A DNA stretch of 64,000 nt from Annulohypoxylon bovei var. microspora (lineage: Eukaryota; Ascomycota; Sordariomycetes; Xylariales; Hypoxylaceae). Where the stretch lies: positions 335,443 through 399,442 of the forward strand of contig MU405223.1 of NCBI GenBank assembly GCA_022836615.1, read 5' to 3'. The stretch's first letter is position 1; each line of letters starts with the position of its first letter. This document shows, one piece after another, positions 20,837 to 34,700 of the stretch. The translations under genes and the position numbers were made by a program. The notes under the pieces were generated by a model. The model was not told where the DNA came from. It saw only the letters and a program-made list of their open reading frames with translations, and did not search any database.

Positions 20837-23800
20837 TCGCCCTTAAAAGTCTTAAAGTGCTAAGGATTTAAGAGAGATAGACCCCACAATATACATGTAC
20901 CGGTACATAATCGAGTCCCATTTGATCATTGATCTTGCAAAAACCCCCACTAGCCAACCCACTAGCCCACCAACCCGCTGAAGGCTCATTCCCTGGAATT
21001 CCTGCGCGGTGTTCTCAGGGGAATCAGGGGCGAGTAATTGCGTAGTGTTACCCTAATAGGAATAGAGCGCGATTGGTAAAATAGCTAAAAACCTGGAAGC
21101 GAGTAGGCAGGTAGCCACTGATGTCGTTTTAAGAGTCTTTCATTTCATCATGGGCATTCAGCATCCACTAAACATACTATGTACAGTGGGTGTACATCCC
21201 TTTTCAACCTTTCAAGTCCCTTTCAAGTCCACTTCCCTTCCCCACGGCCAGCCACAGGAAACTAGGACTTGGAACATCAGCACGTTTGCTTCTCCTCTAT
21301 CCAATCTGACCAATCTATTCCATCCAATTTTAGATCTGTTACTGTGTAGGTATCCAGGTGTCCAGGCCAGTCAGGTGTTGATGTGCGGGTTTATATTAAG
21401 AGTTTGTTTCATGATAACACTTAAAGGGGCTCTTACAGCCCTTTCGCCCTCTCACAACCTTAGTGGAAGACGACGCATACCAACATCGTGGACCGAATAA
21501 CAAATAGCATTCCTCGTCTTAATCGAATTCGTAAGTCAAGTCCAACTGTCTAACAAGAGGCATGCAAGATTCGGTTTAGGCTTTCTACATGCTTCATATT
21601 CCTGTTTTCTAATTGGTCACTCGCCTGGCCTCGTATACCTACCTACCTAGGTATGTACTGTACCTAGTAGGTAGCATAGCATAACACAAAAATATCTAAG
21701 GTAAACGGATGCGGGATGTTTGCCGTTCACTAACCACAATGTCAGGATGTTTCATTTCCTGTCCGTCATATTGAAGCCGCTTGAATCTAAAGCTAAGTAA
21801 AGCCGAGAGATTCAAGCCAGGGCTTCGTGGACTAATCGATGATTGTGTGCTCCGTGCCGTTCTATCTCTCTCTGTGGCGTAAGCGATGGAGATGAAGATG
21901 TGGGATGGGGGATGGGGGATGGGAAAGAAGTACATACATCCATCCATCCAATACTATGTAAAAAAGAAAACCTCCGAGTTCCAACATTTCATCTCGGATG
22001 GGGCTAGCCTTGACTAGGCTATTAAAAGAATCATCGTGAACATGAGGCTCCGCGGGGTGCTAGTCTTCCCGGATACCCCCCTTACCTGTTGAAGGTTTAT
22101 TCGTATAAAACGTCGTCATCGCCTTGCTTCTCACCCCAAAATACGAGATGCAAAGCAGGATATATACTTCGGGGCCACGTATTACAGCTTGCGGCTCTCC
22201 ATCAGCATTATTCTTCCACGCGTGTGTTTCCAAGGTACTTCGAAGTTTCTTCACTGCCGGTCACATCTGCTTGTCGGGTTACATGAATCGTTGGTAACCT
22301 GTTCTTTGTAATATATTTGCCTCTATTACTTAGCTAAGAAGCGTCCTACGTCCCAGGCGGATGGTCGCTCATCTTGCAGATAGATAAACCTACGGCGCGG
22401 CATATTCCCATATCCCCCCCGCTAGTTGACAGCTTTCATTCATCCAAATAAGGCTTCTATGGCGCGTCAGCTGCATGTCAGCTAACCGCGAAAGCTGATT
22501 AGACCCGCATCATACGTTAGTAGCCGAAGGTTGGCAGCCACGTGCAGTTAGAGGCTTGTCTGACTTAGTCGGCTTGTTGTGTCGTTGTATGCACTTATCA
22601 ATAGTGCATGGAGACGGCAAGCCATTTTCTACTTAGATAGGTGAGGTATTCGACTCTTACGGCAGGATCATGCAAGATGATGAAATGGTGCAAGAGGATT
22701 GTCTCTGGATCGCCCTGTATGTGCTTAGGTAGGTAGATTAGTAAAATTCTGTATATGATTATACCTATTTCCGATTCGATTCTGCGAATTTGAGTATTTT
22801 ATTCAGCCATCACATCCTTTATTGCTATCACGGCTGACTTCATCTTATCGAATGGTACCTTGTATGTAGACTACGAAAACAGTTAACCCCTATTATGGCG
22901 TAATACCTATGCCCACTTCATTTCGATGACAGGTATTTATAGCAGCCACCCAAATAGTGCTAAGCCATCGGCAAGATGATAAGATCTATCTATGTATGCA
23001 AGGAATTATTTCTTGCCTACTAGGTAGTAGGTGTTCGACTTTTTTGTTTCTTGGCTCACCAATTCGGACAATCTACGTATACAAGAACCGGCCGAGAGTT
23101 AAGATTTTACTTCTTACATAGACACGCCTAAAAGGAGACTATTTTGAACTTGGTCCCAACGGAACTGATCAACTCGGCATTTCCACTTAAGGGATTTCTT
23201 TTTTGAGCCGCCTGGTAGTCCCGTGGGCCAAAACATCAACTTGAGACGGCGGCTTTGGCGACTTTGCAAATCTTCACTGTCGATCTCGCGGAGCTAACCG
23301 GTCCTGAGGCTCCAACTAGAAGTCGAGTTCGAGAAGGGATACAGTCTTACCGACCCAAACTCGGTAGTATTGAGAGCGGAAAACAAGATCGACGGAGGCC
23401 GATGTACAAGTACATGTGGGAAGAAATAGCCATCGACCTGGTCGCGGACGGGACACGACCTTATCGAAATTAAACGATCTTCGAGACCCAATTTGATTGA
23501 CGAATGCAACACTTCAATCGCGAGTGATAAGTGGGAGTATTATGCCTAGTATGTAGAACTAAAGTAGGAGAAGTGTTCTTCTCCGATATTAGTTATTTTA
23601 TTAGGTAGGTAAATTTCACACTACCAGCACTACCAGCACTGCTACCAACATAATATGTACACCAACTTAGCTGCCGGGATTCTAGAGCTGGCTAGTATTT
23701 GGTAGATAATACTCTCATCAGCGTTCCCACAACTTGACTCGCGCAGCCGTTGCCACACTCTTTCGACAAAATTGTTGTGACACAGGGTAGGTATACATCG

Positions 23801-25371
23801 AAATTGTTGCGAGAAAAGGGATGGATGCGTGCGGCTAGGGGAGCATTGAAGCGGACGTCGTCGACGAGCTGACGAATATTAAACCCATTCAACTCATTCG
23901 CCTTGCCTTACGTATACGCTGCCTTAGTCAAATGCTACTAAGGCTCGGCACCTCAAAAAAGACTACCTATCAATGCCTCTTGTGTTTCTTGTGGTAGGCA
24001 GAGCTGGTATACTACCTACGTACGCATACCAATCTGTCGTGCTCGATATCGAGATGGTTGAGGGACGACGTTGTGCAAGGGACGGGTATGAGCTTCATCT
24101 TAATTATGAAATTGCGAACAGGGATTTCCTAGTGGTAAACCAACCCTCTCTTCTTATGCTCTTGATTGCAGTAGCACACCGAATTTGCTCCTATCAGAAC
24201 TTGACCACCTTTCACATGCGGACATCTAACGTCTGTCTAATGTCGGTTATGCATTTTACGCACAGTATGTCAACAAGATATGTAATAGTAGATGATCGTC
24301 ATAATCATCCATATCTCACCTATTAGGGAAGTTAGAGGAGAAGTCTTCCCAAGTTTACCCCTGACTTGATGGTGTTCAAGTGGCTTCTAAAGGAGGGGGG
24401 GAAACTAGCGGTAACTAAGCGGCCTCGACTATTCGTGCTACTTGGGCGAATCATGACAACGAGGCTACTCCAGGGACATACCTCTAACAGAAATTTGTTG
24501 ACTTTGGTCCCTGCAGCCGCCTCGAATCCGTTTTTTAATAGCGAGGGGAAGAGAGTAGAATGGACTGAATGATCAGACTGATCTGGAATAACAACCAACT
24601 TAATCTTCAATCCTAAATTAGAAGCATCGTTTACTGTAGGTACTAAAAGTCTCGATTGTTCGAATATCTTGATTATCATGTTTCATGCATAGATACCTAG
24701 GTACCTATCTAGGCACATAATACACGAACATTGAATACATATGATTTGTTGTTCCGAATATTTCGACTCTTAAAATGTTTTTATTCGATGCTCCAGATTC
24801 TCCCTCAATCAGTAGGTAACGGTGATAATAAATAACCTTGAAATAATAAAGTCAAGTTGAGGACTTTTCATATGCAGGTATAATGTAGCGTCTTGACCGT
24901 ATCTGGTATAAGCCCTCTTGTAATTGGACGGATGAAGATTGGAAATGTTGCCAAGTTGCAATGACGGAGAGACAGGGGGCATGATAAGTGGGTCGCCGCA
25001 CACACACTACCAGACTACATGGCCTACACAAGTTTTAGTGTGGTAACTCCCTAGTAACTCCTAGCTAATACCCAGCTAACACAATTCCACAATTTTTAGT
25101 CTAGTACCCCTCCAAAAATACCAAAATATTATACATAGAAAAACACCACGCTTCTCTCCTGGCCACCAGTCTCTTTTTCTCTTGAGACTTCTTGTCTGCC
25201 ACACAAACTCCTCTCCCGTAAACCATAGACTTAGACAGACTTTATCCTTCAGCATTCGTTGACTTGGATAGTCTATCCATTCATTTTCGTCTTTCCAAGA
25301 CCGTTCTGCCTCTAGAACTTCACTTGAACCGGGCATATTTCCCCGCCTTGTATTAAAACCACTAAGACAAG
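20837..25371. other. 4.5-kb gene-free region upstream of the mutase gene
   Basis: It contains a (GGGGAT)n tract at about 21903-21923, a CCTACCTAGGTA cluster at 21638-21675, another at 24690-24715, and a CACTACCAG repeat near 23620-23640. Small open frames (for example 23255-23473 and 23973-24326) show no domain. The last few hundred bases are the mutase promoter and pyrimidine-rich leader. Confidence 0.45.
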
Positions 25372-27192
25372 ATGTGTGCAGACATGTAAGTTTCTTAGTT
25401 CTTTTAATCTGGAAGATGAAATTCCCTATTAAACTCACAATGACCGTTTTGGAAAAGTTCAATTGACTAATATTTGCACTTATAGCAACGTCGACGTTCT
25501 CGTCATCGGTGCTGGCCCTACGGGTCTAGGTGCTGCGAAGCGCCTCAATCAAGTGGTATGCCTCACCGCCACTCACACCTGCTAGTATCGTGAACTGACC
25601 ATTTGGTATAGAACGGTCCTTCATGGCTGATCATTGACTCCAACGACAAGGCGGGTGGTCTTGCCTCTACTGACGTCACCCCCGAGGGCTTCGTAAGTCT
25701 ATTCAACCCAAGATCCTTTTCGCCTAGCAAGGAGCTAACCGTCGACTGTGCTTGACAGCTCTACGATGTCGGTGGACATGTTATCTTCTCTCACTACAAG
25801 TACTTCGACGACTGCATCGACGAGGCCCTTCCTAAGGAAGATGACTGGTACACCCACCAGCGTATCTCCTACGTCCGCTACAAGAACCTCTGGGTCCCTT
25901 ACCCCTTCCAGAACAACATCTCCATGCTGCCTAAGGAGGATCAGGTCGAAGCTCTCGACGGCCTAATCGATGCTGCCTTAGAGGTTCGCGTCGCAAACAC
26001 CAAGCCCAAGGACTTCGACGAGTGGATCTTGCGTATGACTGGTACTGGCATTGCCAACATGTTCATGCGACCATACAACTACAAGGTCTGGGCTGTTCCT
26101 ACCTCCAAGGTAAGTCATTAAATATCTCTAGACTGCTGAGGGCGGATTTTTCTAATTCGCGATCTCCAGATGCAATGCCAATGGCTTGGTGAGCGTGTGG
26201 CTGCCCCTGACGTCAAGAATGTTGTGAAGAACGTTGTTCTGAACAAGGTTGCCGGTAACTGGGGCCCCAATGCCACATTCCGCTTCCCTGCCCGTGATGG
26301 TACTGGTGGCATCTGGATTGCTGTTGCCGACACTCTCCCCAAAGAGAAGACGCGCTTCGGTAAGAAGGGCGAAGTTACCAAGGTCGACGCCAACAAGAAG
26401 GTTGTTACTTTACAGGATGGCACGACAATTGGCTACGACAAGCTCGTCTCGACCATGAACGTTGACCAATTGGTTGAGAAAATGGGCAACCAGGAGCTAG
26501 TTACCCTTAGCAAGGGCCTCTTCTACTCTTCCACTCACGTCATCGGTGTTGGTCTACGTGGCGAGCGACCCGAGCGTATCGGTGACAAGTGCTGGCTGTA
26601 CTTCCCCGAAGACAACTGCCCGTTCTACCGAGCGACCATCTTCTCCAACTACTCCCCCTTCAACCAGCCCCAGGCTGATGTTAAGCTCCCGACGATCTCG
26701 ATTGCGGATGGCAGCAAGCCTACAAGCACAGAGGCTAAGGAGGGTCCTTACTGGTCTATCATGCTCGAGGTTTCTCAGTCATCCATGAAGCCGGTTGACG
26801 AGGCGAACCTGCTGAAGGACTGCATCCAGGGTTTGGTCAACACCGATATGATCAAGGCTGAGGATGAGATCGTCTCCACCTACCACCGCAAGTTTGACCA
26901 CGGTTACCCCACGCCCACTCTAGAGCGTGAAGGTGTCCTGAAGCAACTTCTCCCCAAGCTTCAAGATCTCGACATCTACTCTCGTGGCCGCTTCGGCAGC
27001 TGGAGATACGAAGTTGGTAACCAGGACCACTCGTTCATGTTGGGTGTTGAGGCTGCCGACCATATCGTAAACGGCGCGGTTGAGCTTACGCTAAACTACC
27101 CCGATTTCGTCAACTCCCGCCAAAACACCGAGCGTCGTCTTGACCAAGGCCCGTTGGCATCTAAGAAGAGCCTACCTTCGCACCCCAAATAA
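25372..27192 (+). CDS. UDP-galactopyranose mutase
   Basis: Flavoenzyme that interconverts UDP-galactopyranose and UDP-galactofuranose in the cytosol, the precursor step for galactofuranose in fungal cell-wall galactomannan and glycans. Five exons (25372-25385, 25486-25555, 25612-25692, 25759-26109, 26170-27192) give 512 residues, matching the fungal length of about 510 (bacterial enzymes are near 390). The FAD-binding Rossmann start is DVLVIGAGPTGLGAAKRL, then GGLAST and the histidine-loop word DVGGHVIFSHY. Later signatures are NLWVPYPFQNNI, YNYKVWAVP, RFPARDGTGGIW, RATIFSNYSPFNQP and, near the end, GRFGSWRYEVGNQDHSFMLGVEAADHI, typical of the FAD-binding C-terminus. The first exon is only 14 bases (Met-Cys-Ala-Asp plus two bases). 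Its expected partner, a UDP-galactofuranose transporter, is the divergent neighbour. Confidence 0.97.
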
Positions 27193-28765
27193 ATGCCTGA
27201 CTCAATCGCGGGTGGCCTTAAAAGGCGTACATACTCGATTGATGTTGTGTTGCCCAGAGGCTCCTAGAAAGTACTAGAGAGTTTTTAAGAGTAATGTTGA
27301 GCATATGGCAAGTCATGTTTGATGAGTGCGACGGTAATGGAACGTTAGGATGATTCTGACGCGGTCGTGTGATGAGATGGCATTATAAACCCTTGTTTCT
27401 CTGCGTTAGAGAGCCTGATGAATAGAAAGAAAGAAATAGATTTATGAACCCCATTGCTATTTGATAATTCGCACAGGTAATGTACGGTGATGTAATTGTT
27501 AGCCAATAGGTTTGGACAACGTTGGAAATCCACCTATCTCTAACTGAAAATAGTCGAGAGTCGCATAAAATATCAATAGCCTTGCAGCTCATAAAATCTT
27601 ACATGCCTACGCTACTACGCCGTTTGCGTATGTGGCTCCTAAGGGGAGCTATCGACACAGCGAGAGTAGTAAGTAACATGATACCTGCCTCTCTAAATAC
27701 TTGATAATATTTGCCTCTTATACAAATTGGTCGCACCGTCGCAGACAGGATAACGTATATGCCGTATATGCCGTCCTATGAGGCTATTTTGCTTGCCACA
27801 AGAAGAACGTTGTCAAAAGCAGAGTCGTGGGATCCTCTTAAAAGATATGCCACTTGGATCGACTAAATATGTAATCCAGCCGAAGTGACACCATTCGCCT
27901 GCCAAGGATATGCTGCTAAGGTTATGGTTAGAGTTGGATTTTTAAGCTACGTAACTGCTCCATGCGATGTTCGTCACACCCCACGCAGCTTGCCACGGCT
28001 CGGAGCTCCCGCACTTTCCAACAATGTAAGTGATTTCTGTGCATAGTAAAGTTTGGTAAGAGCGGCAAATGTTCTCCGATATCTCGACGACCGGGTCAGG
28101 TGCAAGTTTGCCAGCTAGTAAAAGAGGGGAAAGCTAAGTTTCAAATGTAACTCCTGTTAGTGGAATACGAAACATTACGGGGCGGTCGCGACAGGAAATG
28201 GCCAACCAGCTAACTTTCCATGATTGTAATGAACGTATAAACGTATAAACTCATTCTGTATATACATATAGGTAGAGAGGGATTGTCTCTCCTCTTTGTA
28301 TTAGTTTATTAAACGAATTTTCCTGTACTACAAACACTCTGGCCATTCACAAATAATTACCTAGATCCTCGACTATAGAACTGGATCACTGGATCACTGG
28401 ATCTTTGATGTACAATAGAGCGAGCAAGCAAGCAAGCAAACCTGCTGCCCGAATTTCAATGCTAGCGGTCCTAGGACTAAGCGACAAGCACCAAATTCCA
28501 CTTGCAGGATTCCACAAACCAGTAGATGACGACCCTAAACACTAGTGCACCCGATTCCTGGACAAATTGTACAAAAGCACAAAAGCTGCGGGCGGAGATC
28601 AACGACCCAGAAACAGAAACAGACACAGAAATAAAGAAATATTCGGTTTTGAAGGCGGCCAGACAAGCCATGTGTGTCGCGACGGTGGCATCTCGCTTGC
28701 TCTTTTCCCACTGAACGACACCGTGGCCGGCCAACCTGCCTACCTATGTATGTCGAGATATCGTC
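27193..28765. other. Gene-free region between the mutase and histidine kinase genes
   Basis: It contains a triplicated GGATCACT unit at about 28382-28405 and a (AAGC)n tract near 28422-28438. The right part is the histidine kinase promoter. No further gene is supported. Confidence 0.45.
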
Positions 28766-31700
28766 ATGGATGGGTCCGCGGTCATGTCGGACGACCAGCT
28801 CGATCCCCCAGCCCGTATCTTCGATCGGCTCCGGCAGCTAGGAGGCTTTACTTGGGATGAATCTCGAAGGCCATTCCATTCAAGCTATGACAACTGGTAT
28901 CCTATTTTCCTGAATGCGATGTGTTTCGCATAAATTGCATAATAGCCATATCTAACATAGAGCGTCTTTTGTCTAGGCATATATATGGCACCAGATTCAT
29001 ATCGCCGTATTCAACTACTACCACGACGACACCCTTGCAACCCTTAGGCAGTCCGCCAGGGATCGTCAAATTAGCCCCGAACCGCCCATCTCCCAGCGAC
29101 GTCGTCCACGTTGCTGGCTTTACCTCTCAGAGCGAAGCGAGTAGCGAACGCTCCTCGACTTCTCCGCCCGCCTTCTCTAGCTTAGCTACCGACCTCTCCA
29201 ACGTCGAAGAGCAGCCTATAGTCGCACGGGTATCCTACCACTGTCTTCGCGAGGAGAGAACATTTCAAATAGCGAAGAACTTGATCGCTACGGCCGATCC
29301 GGAAGGGCTACACAATGTGAAACCCATTGATCTCATTCGCCTGAGTCCGCAACCGGGCGATCGTGCGGCTATAATCGTGGCGATATATGAGCACCCGGGG
29401 GAGAACTATCTCTTTAAAACCATAGATCTAGGGCCGGCCTTCTTTTATGCTAGGAAAGTCGAGGATCGGTTCGAAGCCTATCGAAGAGCTGACTTCGCTC
29501 TAGAGTCTCCAATCAGTCTGGTCTACTTTCTCGACTTTGCGATCGGTGCTACGCAATGCCTGGAGATATTACACCATGGTCATGGTATGGTTCATGGAGA
29601 AATTAGAGCAGATGCGTTTCACTTTAATATCGAAACGAACAAGGTAAAACTAATATCTTTTGGCTCGGGGGTAAGGTCGTTCGAACATGGTCTCACCAGC
29701 ACCGGGTGGTCGACGCTCTCTAAGGAGCTCGGGGCGAAGAACAAATTAGTTTACATCAGTCCCGAACAAACTGGCCGCATGCCAGCAGAGCCTGACACGA
29801 GGACTGACATTTATTCTTTGGGTGTCGTGTTTTGGATGCTTCTAACTCAGCAAGCTGTCTTTACAGGAGCTACGCCTTTAGATATCGTCCAGTGTGTACT
29901 CAGTCGTCGTATTCCTTTGGTATCTAGTATCCGGACAGATGTGCCCGATGTTCTGGCTCGCATCATACAAAAATGCACATCTAAGAATATCTCCGACCGT
30001 TATCATTCGGCTAGTGGCCTGCAGCATGATTTATATATGGTTCAGAAGTTACTGGGGAATGGCGACTCGGCAGCCTTGAAAGAGTGGCATATAGCTTCGA
30101 AGGATATTTCGTCATTTTTCATGTTACCTACGACTATGGTTGGACGCCAGAAGGAGCACAGTGAGCTTGTGAAAGTCATCGAAAGAGTCGCAAAAGGTCA
30201 CGCTATTGCTAGTTCAGGGGCTGCTAACCGATTCTCGGACCACTCGGCCTTATCAAGCGAGCTCATCGACGCCGCTGATATTTCTAGCGAAGGCGCGAGT
30301 TCTGTGGAAGGGGGACTTCGACGAAGCGGCTCCTTCACCCATTCCTTCTCCGATTCGAAAGCACCGAGAAGTGTCGTCCAATCTTCACTCAACGGAACCG
30401 ACACACAAACTATTTCTGGTGATACCATCTCTTCAAACCAATCAGCTTCCAGGTTAGGCAAACCTTGGGATAGACATCAATCAGTCTCTTTCGAACCCAA
30501 AACAGTCCTCGATACCCTTGGTGAACAACGGCAATCTTCCTCGCGGCATAGCGGTACAGAGACCTCTAGCCTTTCAAGACAATTGGGGTCGGCGAGGTTT
30601 CGAAGACGGGGCCATTGTGAGGTCATTACTATCGAGGGTGCAGGAGGTCTAGGGAAGAGTTTTTTGGTTCAACAAGTATTGGCTGATGCTAGGCGGAGAG
30701 GATATTGCGCAACGGCGAAATTCGATACTGCTAGGAGAACTGCGTTTGGACCATTGCTGAAACTCGTGTCTTCTCTGTTCAAGCAAGTATGGGGTGAAAG
30801 CAATACGGACACTCCTCTTCACCGATCTTTGAAGGATTACGTTCGTCCAATATGGCCGATGCTTCACAACTTACTCGGACTCCCCGAGTTTCTCCTGGGT
30901 TCGCAAGCACCGGCATCGGCCCTGTCTCCTGCGCCGCAAGCCCCAACTCACGGCCGAATTAGCAGAGTTTCGGCGAATAGGCGCAGCTCATCACCTATGA
31001 GCTCTCCTGGGAAGCCAGTAAAGCCTCGCCCTCAGAGTCCACGCGTAACGTCACAGAGCTCCCAAGATTTCCTGCGAAGTGGCGGTTCTACAAAGACGAT
31101 CCGCTTAATGAACACGTTCTTAGATTTACTCAGGATATTCACGAGTCACCACTTCGTCTGCCTGTGTCTTGATGATCTCCAGTTCGCCGACGACGAGTCT
31201 CTAGAGTTGATCACTCAAGTTATTTCGGCGCGGCTTAAGATGGTATTAATTATAACGTATCGCCCTGAAGACCTGTCTCCTGAGAAGGTCCAAAAGATTC
31301 TACAGCCGACCGAGACTGATGGTAATCCCCCCCCTTTCTCTTTTCACTCGAATGATACAAGCTAAGTTTTAAGTTAAAATAGAACACCCTAAGTCTGGTG
31401 GTCCAAAGATTACTAGGATTGTGCTATCGCCTCTTACTGAATATGAGATCCTGCAGTACGTGGCATCGACGTTATGCCGGCCCCTGGAAGACGTTGCTAC
31501 TCTAGCCGTCGTGATCCAATCGAAGACCGCCGGCAACCCTTTTTATATGAGAGAGATGCTGAGTGCCTGCTACCGCAAAAGATGTATATGGTACGACTAT
31601 AAAGAGAATAGATGGCTCTTCGACTTGGATTGGCTATTCGAACAGTTTAAAGGCGAAGACAACTACGATGTCTTGAATAATGACTTCATCACGCGCCGAC

Positions 31701-34700
31701 TGAGTGAGCTTCCCCCGGCGTCGCGAGCTATTTTAGCATGGGCAGCTCTTTTGGGTAATGCTTTCTCGTTTGCCCTGATATGCCAACTTCTGGCCGGCGA
31801 ATATGACATCATTGACGATGAGGAAGGTCATGAGATAACTGGGATGATATATCGTGCCAAATACTCAAAACAGGAGGCAGTAGCGGGACTACAAGCAGCA
31901 ATCAACGCCTGCATCATCGTCCAAGGTGAGACCGATGACAGGTTCCGGTTTGCTCACGACAGATATATCCAAGCAGCGGCGTCTTTAAAAGAATATGACA
32001 CTCCTCAGATGCATTTCGCCATTGCCCAGACCTTGCTGAAGCACAGTCGATCCGAAGTCAAGTCAAGAGATAATACCGCCTCGCATATCACTGAAGCAGT
32101 TCACATCATCAAGCGCCGTGTCCATATACGTCAGCCATACCGGAAGCATCTAATGGACTGTGCTGTGTTGTCTGTAGAAAACGGCGCTAGACCGACCGCT
32201 GCGAAGTATTACCACAGCGCTATAACGCTCCTACAGCCGGACCCGTGGACAGACGGACTCGAAGACGTGGATTATGAGGAAACCCTCAAACTTCATTTAC
32301 GTGCGGCGGAATGCTATATCTATATGGGAAATAATGGCACGGCTCACGATCTTGCGGATACCATTCTCAACAGCGCCAAAAGCCCCGAGGACAAAGCCCC
32401 TGCATGGCTTCTCCTAGCCCGAGTTCAATCTCAGAATGGAAATGCAGAGGCAGCGCTTGCTATCTTAAAAGAGAGTCTGGCTCAATTGAAGGTTGAAGTC
32501 GATGCGCAGCCAACCTTAGAGAAATGCGATGCGCTCTTCATGGAGCTAGCTGCGCAGATTAAAAGTATGGACAGGGCAGAACTCTTGAATCCCCTTGGTG
32601 TTATGGACACTCACGAAGTCACTATTGGGGCTATTCTCATAGATGCCATCAGTGCTGCTTGGTGGAGTGATAACCTAGATTTCTACAACCTTTCGCTCAC
32701 ACATGTTGTCCTCGCTCTGAAACAAAGGCATTTCCCTCATTCCAGTACCGCCTTTCTATACGTCGCCATGATCGCGCTATCCCGATTTAACATGGTCGAA
32801 TTTGCCGCAGAGCTCGGCAACCAGTGTCTAGAGCTCCTCGAGCGGACCCGCGATCCATTCTCTTCAGCTCGTGGGTATATGGTGTACGCCAGCTTCGTCA
32901 GCCACATCCAGGTTCCTATTAGCGTCTCTCTAAACCACGCGGAACAATCTGTCGAATTCGCCTCCAGTGCTGGTGACCGCATATCCATTATCCTCAGCTT
33001 TGGGCTCTCGACCCAAATGAGGTTTTTCGCGAGCGAGAATCTTGCTTACCTGGAGTCGATCTGCCAATACTGTTGTGAGGAAGTACCTGCCTGGCATCAA
33101 GATACTAGGGGCGGGACTTTTTTGATAGCAGTAAGACAGATATGTCGTGCGCTCCAAGGCAAGACGGAGACAGCAAAAGCAGACACGGTAATGACGGACG
33201 ATCAGCATAGTTCGAGCGCTTACAAGTCTTGGCTTAATATACAGACGCGAAATGGTGGCAGGTCTATCTTGATCTACGAGACCATGGAAATCATTGCATT
33301 ATACTTGTACGGTTATCACAAGGAAGCTTGTGAGATGGGGCGAAGGTGCCTCGATAAGTTGGACTTGATTTGGTCCGTTCGGAATAGTCGAGCCGTTATA
33401 GTCTTCTATGGCCTTGCCCTTGCAGGTCTCATGCAGCGCAAACTTAGCGACCCCAGAACAGCTGCCGAAGACTCTCAAAACGAAATCCAAGATACCATCA
33501 TAAGACTCGAGGGTTTAAATAAGAAGATTACAGATTGGCAAGTTGTTTCAGACGCAAATTATCTTTCCTGGTCAAAATGGTTAGACGCCCAGATCGCGGA
33601 ACTTCGCGAAGATCACGGTTCTGCTATACGACACTACGAGACGGCATTAGATCATGCCTCTGAGTATAGTCTCCTTTTCGAGGAGGCTCTCGGGAATTTC
33701 TTGATGGCCGGCTTCTTCGTCAGGCAGTCGGCAAGGCGATCAGCAACAGCTGGTTTGAGAGAATCAGTTGCACTTTGGCGGCAGTTAGGGGCATCCGGAG
33801 TTGCACAACGCATCGAGGAGGATCACGCATTCCTTCTCCATAGTCCCGCTCGTCATTCAAGAACAGCAGAAGTTGCCGTGCAAACCGATTTCGCTGGAGA
33901 TTCCGCATCCGTAACGTACGCGGCTGCAGATGGCGAAGACGTCCCACAATCCGTACAGCCTATCAATGTAGAAACGAAGGAAATCCGGATGGCTGCTTGG
34001 CGCGGCTCGATGCAAACCGAAGCTGGCGCTGGCTTGCCTGCTCTTGACATGATTGACCTCCACGCCATTCTAGTTTCGTCGCAGGTCATTTCATCCGTCT
34101 TACGGGTTGACGACCTACTCAAAACGATGTGCGATGTTATCCTCCAAACCTGTGGCGGATCCGCGACCCAAGCAGCGATTATTGTTCAAGACGATGACGA
34201 GGAAGACAATTGGTGTATTGCAGCTAGCGGAGAGTCGGAAAAGGGTGCCTCGGCTCATCTCCCTGGACAGCAACTCATTGGTTCATCACTAGTTGCTGAG
34301 AACGTTGTTTTATACTGCGCTCGGTTCCGCGAAGTTGTCTTCATCCCTGATCTTATTAGCGACGAAAGATTTGGAAATGTTAGCGATTCTTGGTTGAAAA
34401 GAAATACCTTAAGCAAGGCCATCATCGCAATACCAATCTGCCACGGAGCAAAACCGCTGCTCGGAGTACTTTACCTGGAGGGTGAGCCGGGTAGTTTCAC
34501 GGACAGAAACGTTACTGTGCTGCAATTGCTCGTGAATCAGATTGGTATCAGTTATTCTAACGCGCTTGCTATGAAGGCAGTCGAGAAGGTGTCATCAGAG
34601 AATGAGGCGATGGTCCGAATACAGAGGCAAGCGGTTGCGAAGGCTCGGAATGCTGAAGCTAAGGCGAAAGACGCTGAAGCTGAAGCAAAACGCAACGTCA

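Noticed and set aside
25000..25080. Possible small inverted-repeat element (CACACACTACC / TTAGTGTGGTA)
   Set aside because: Ends pair only loosely and no target-site duplication is visible.
28921..28976. Histidine kinase start at GTG 28921
   Set aside because: This segment is intron; splicing from the ATG exon at 28766 restores the conserved SSYDNW-HIYGTRF join.
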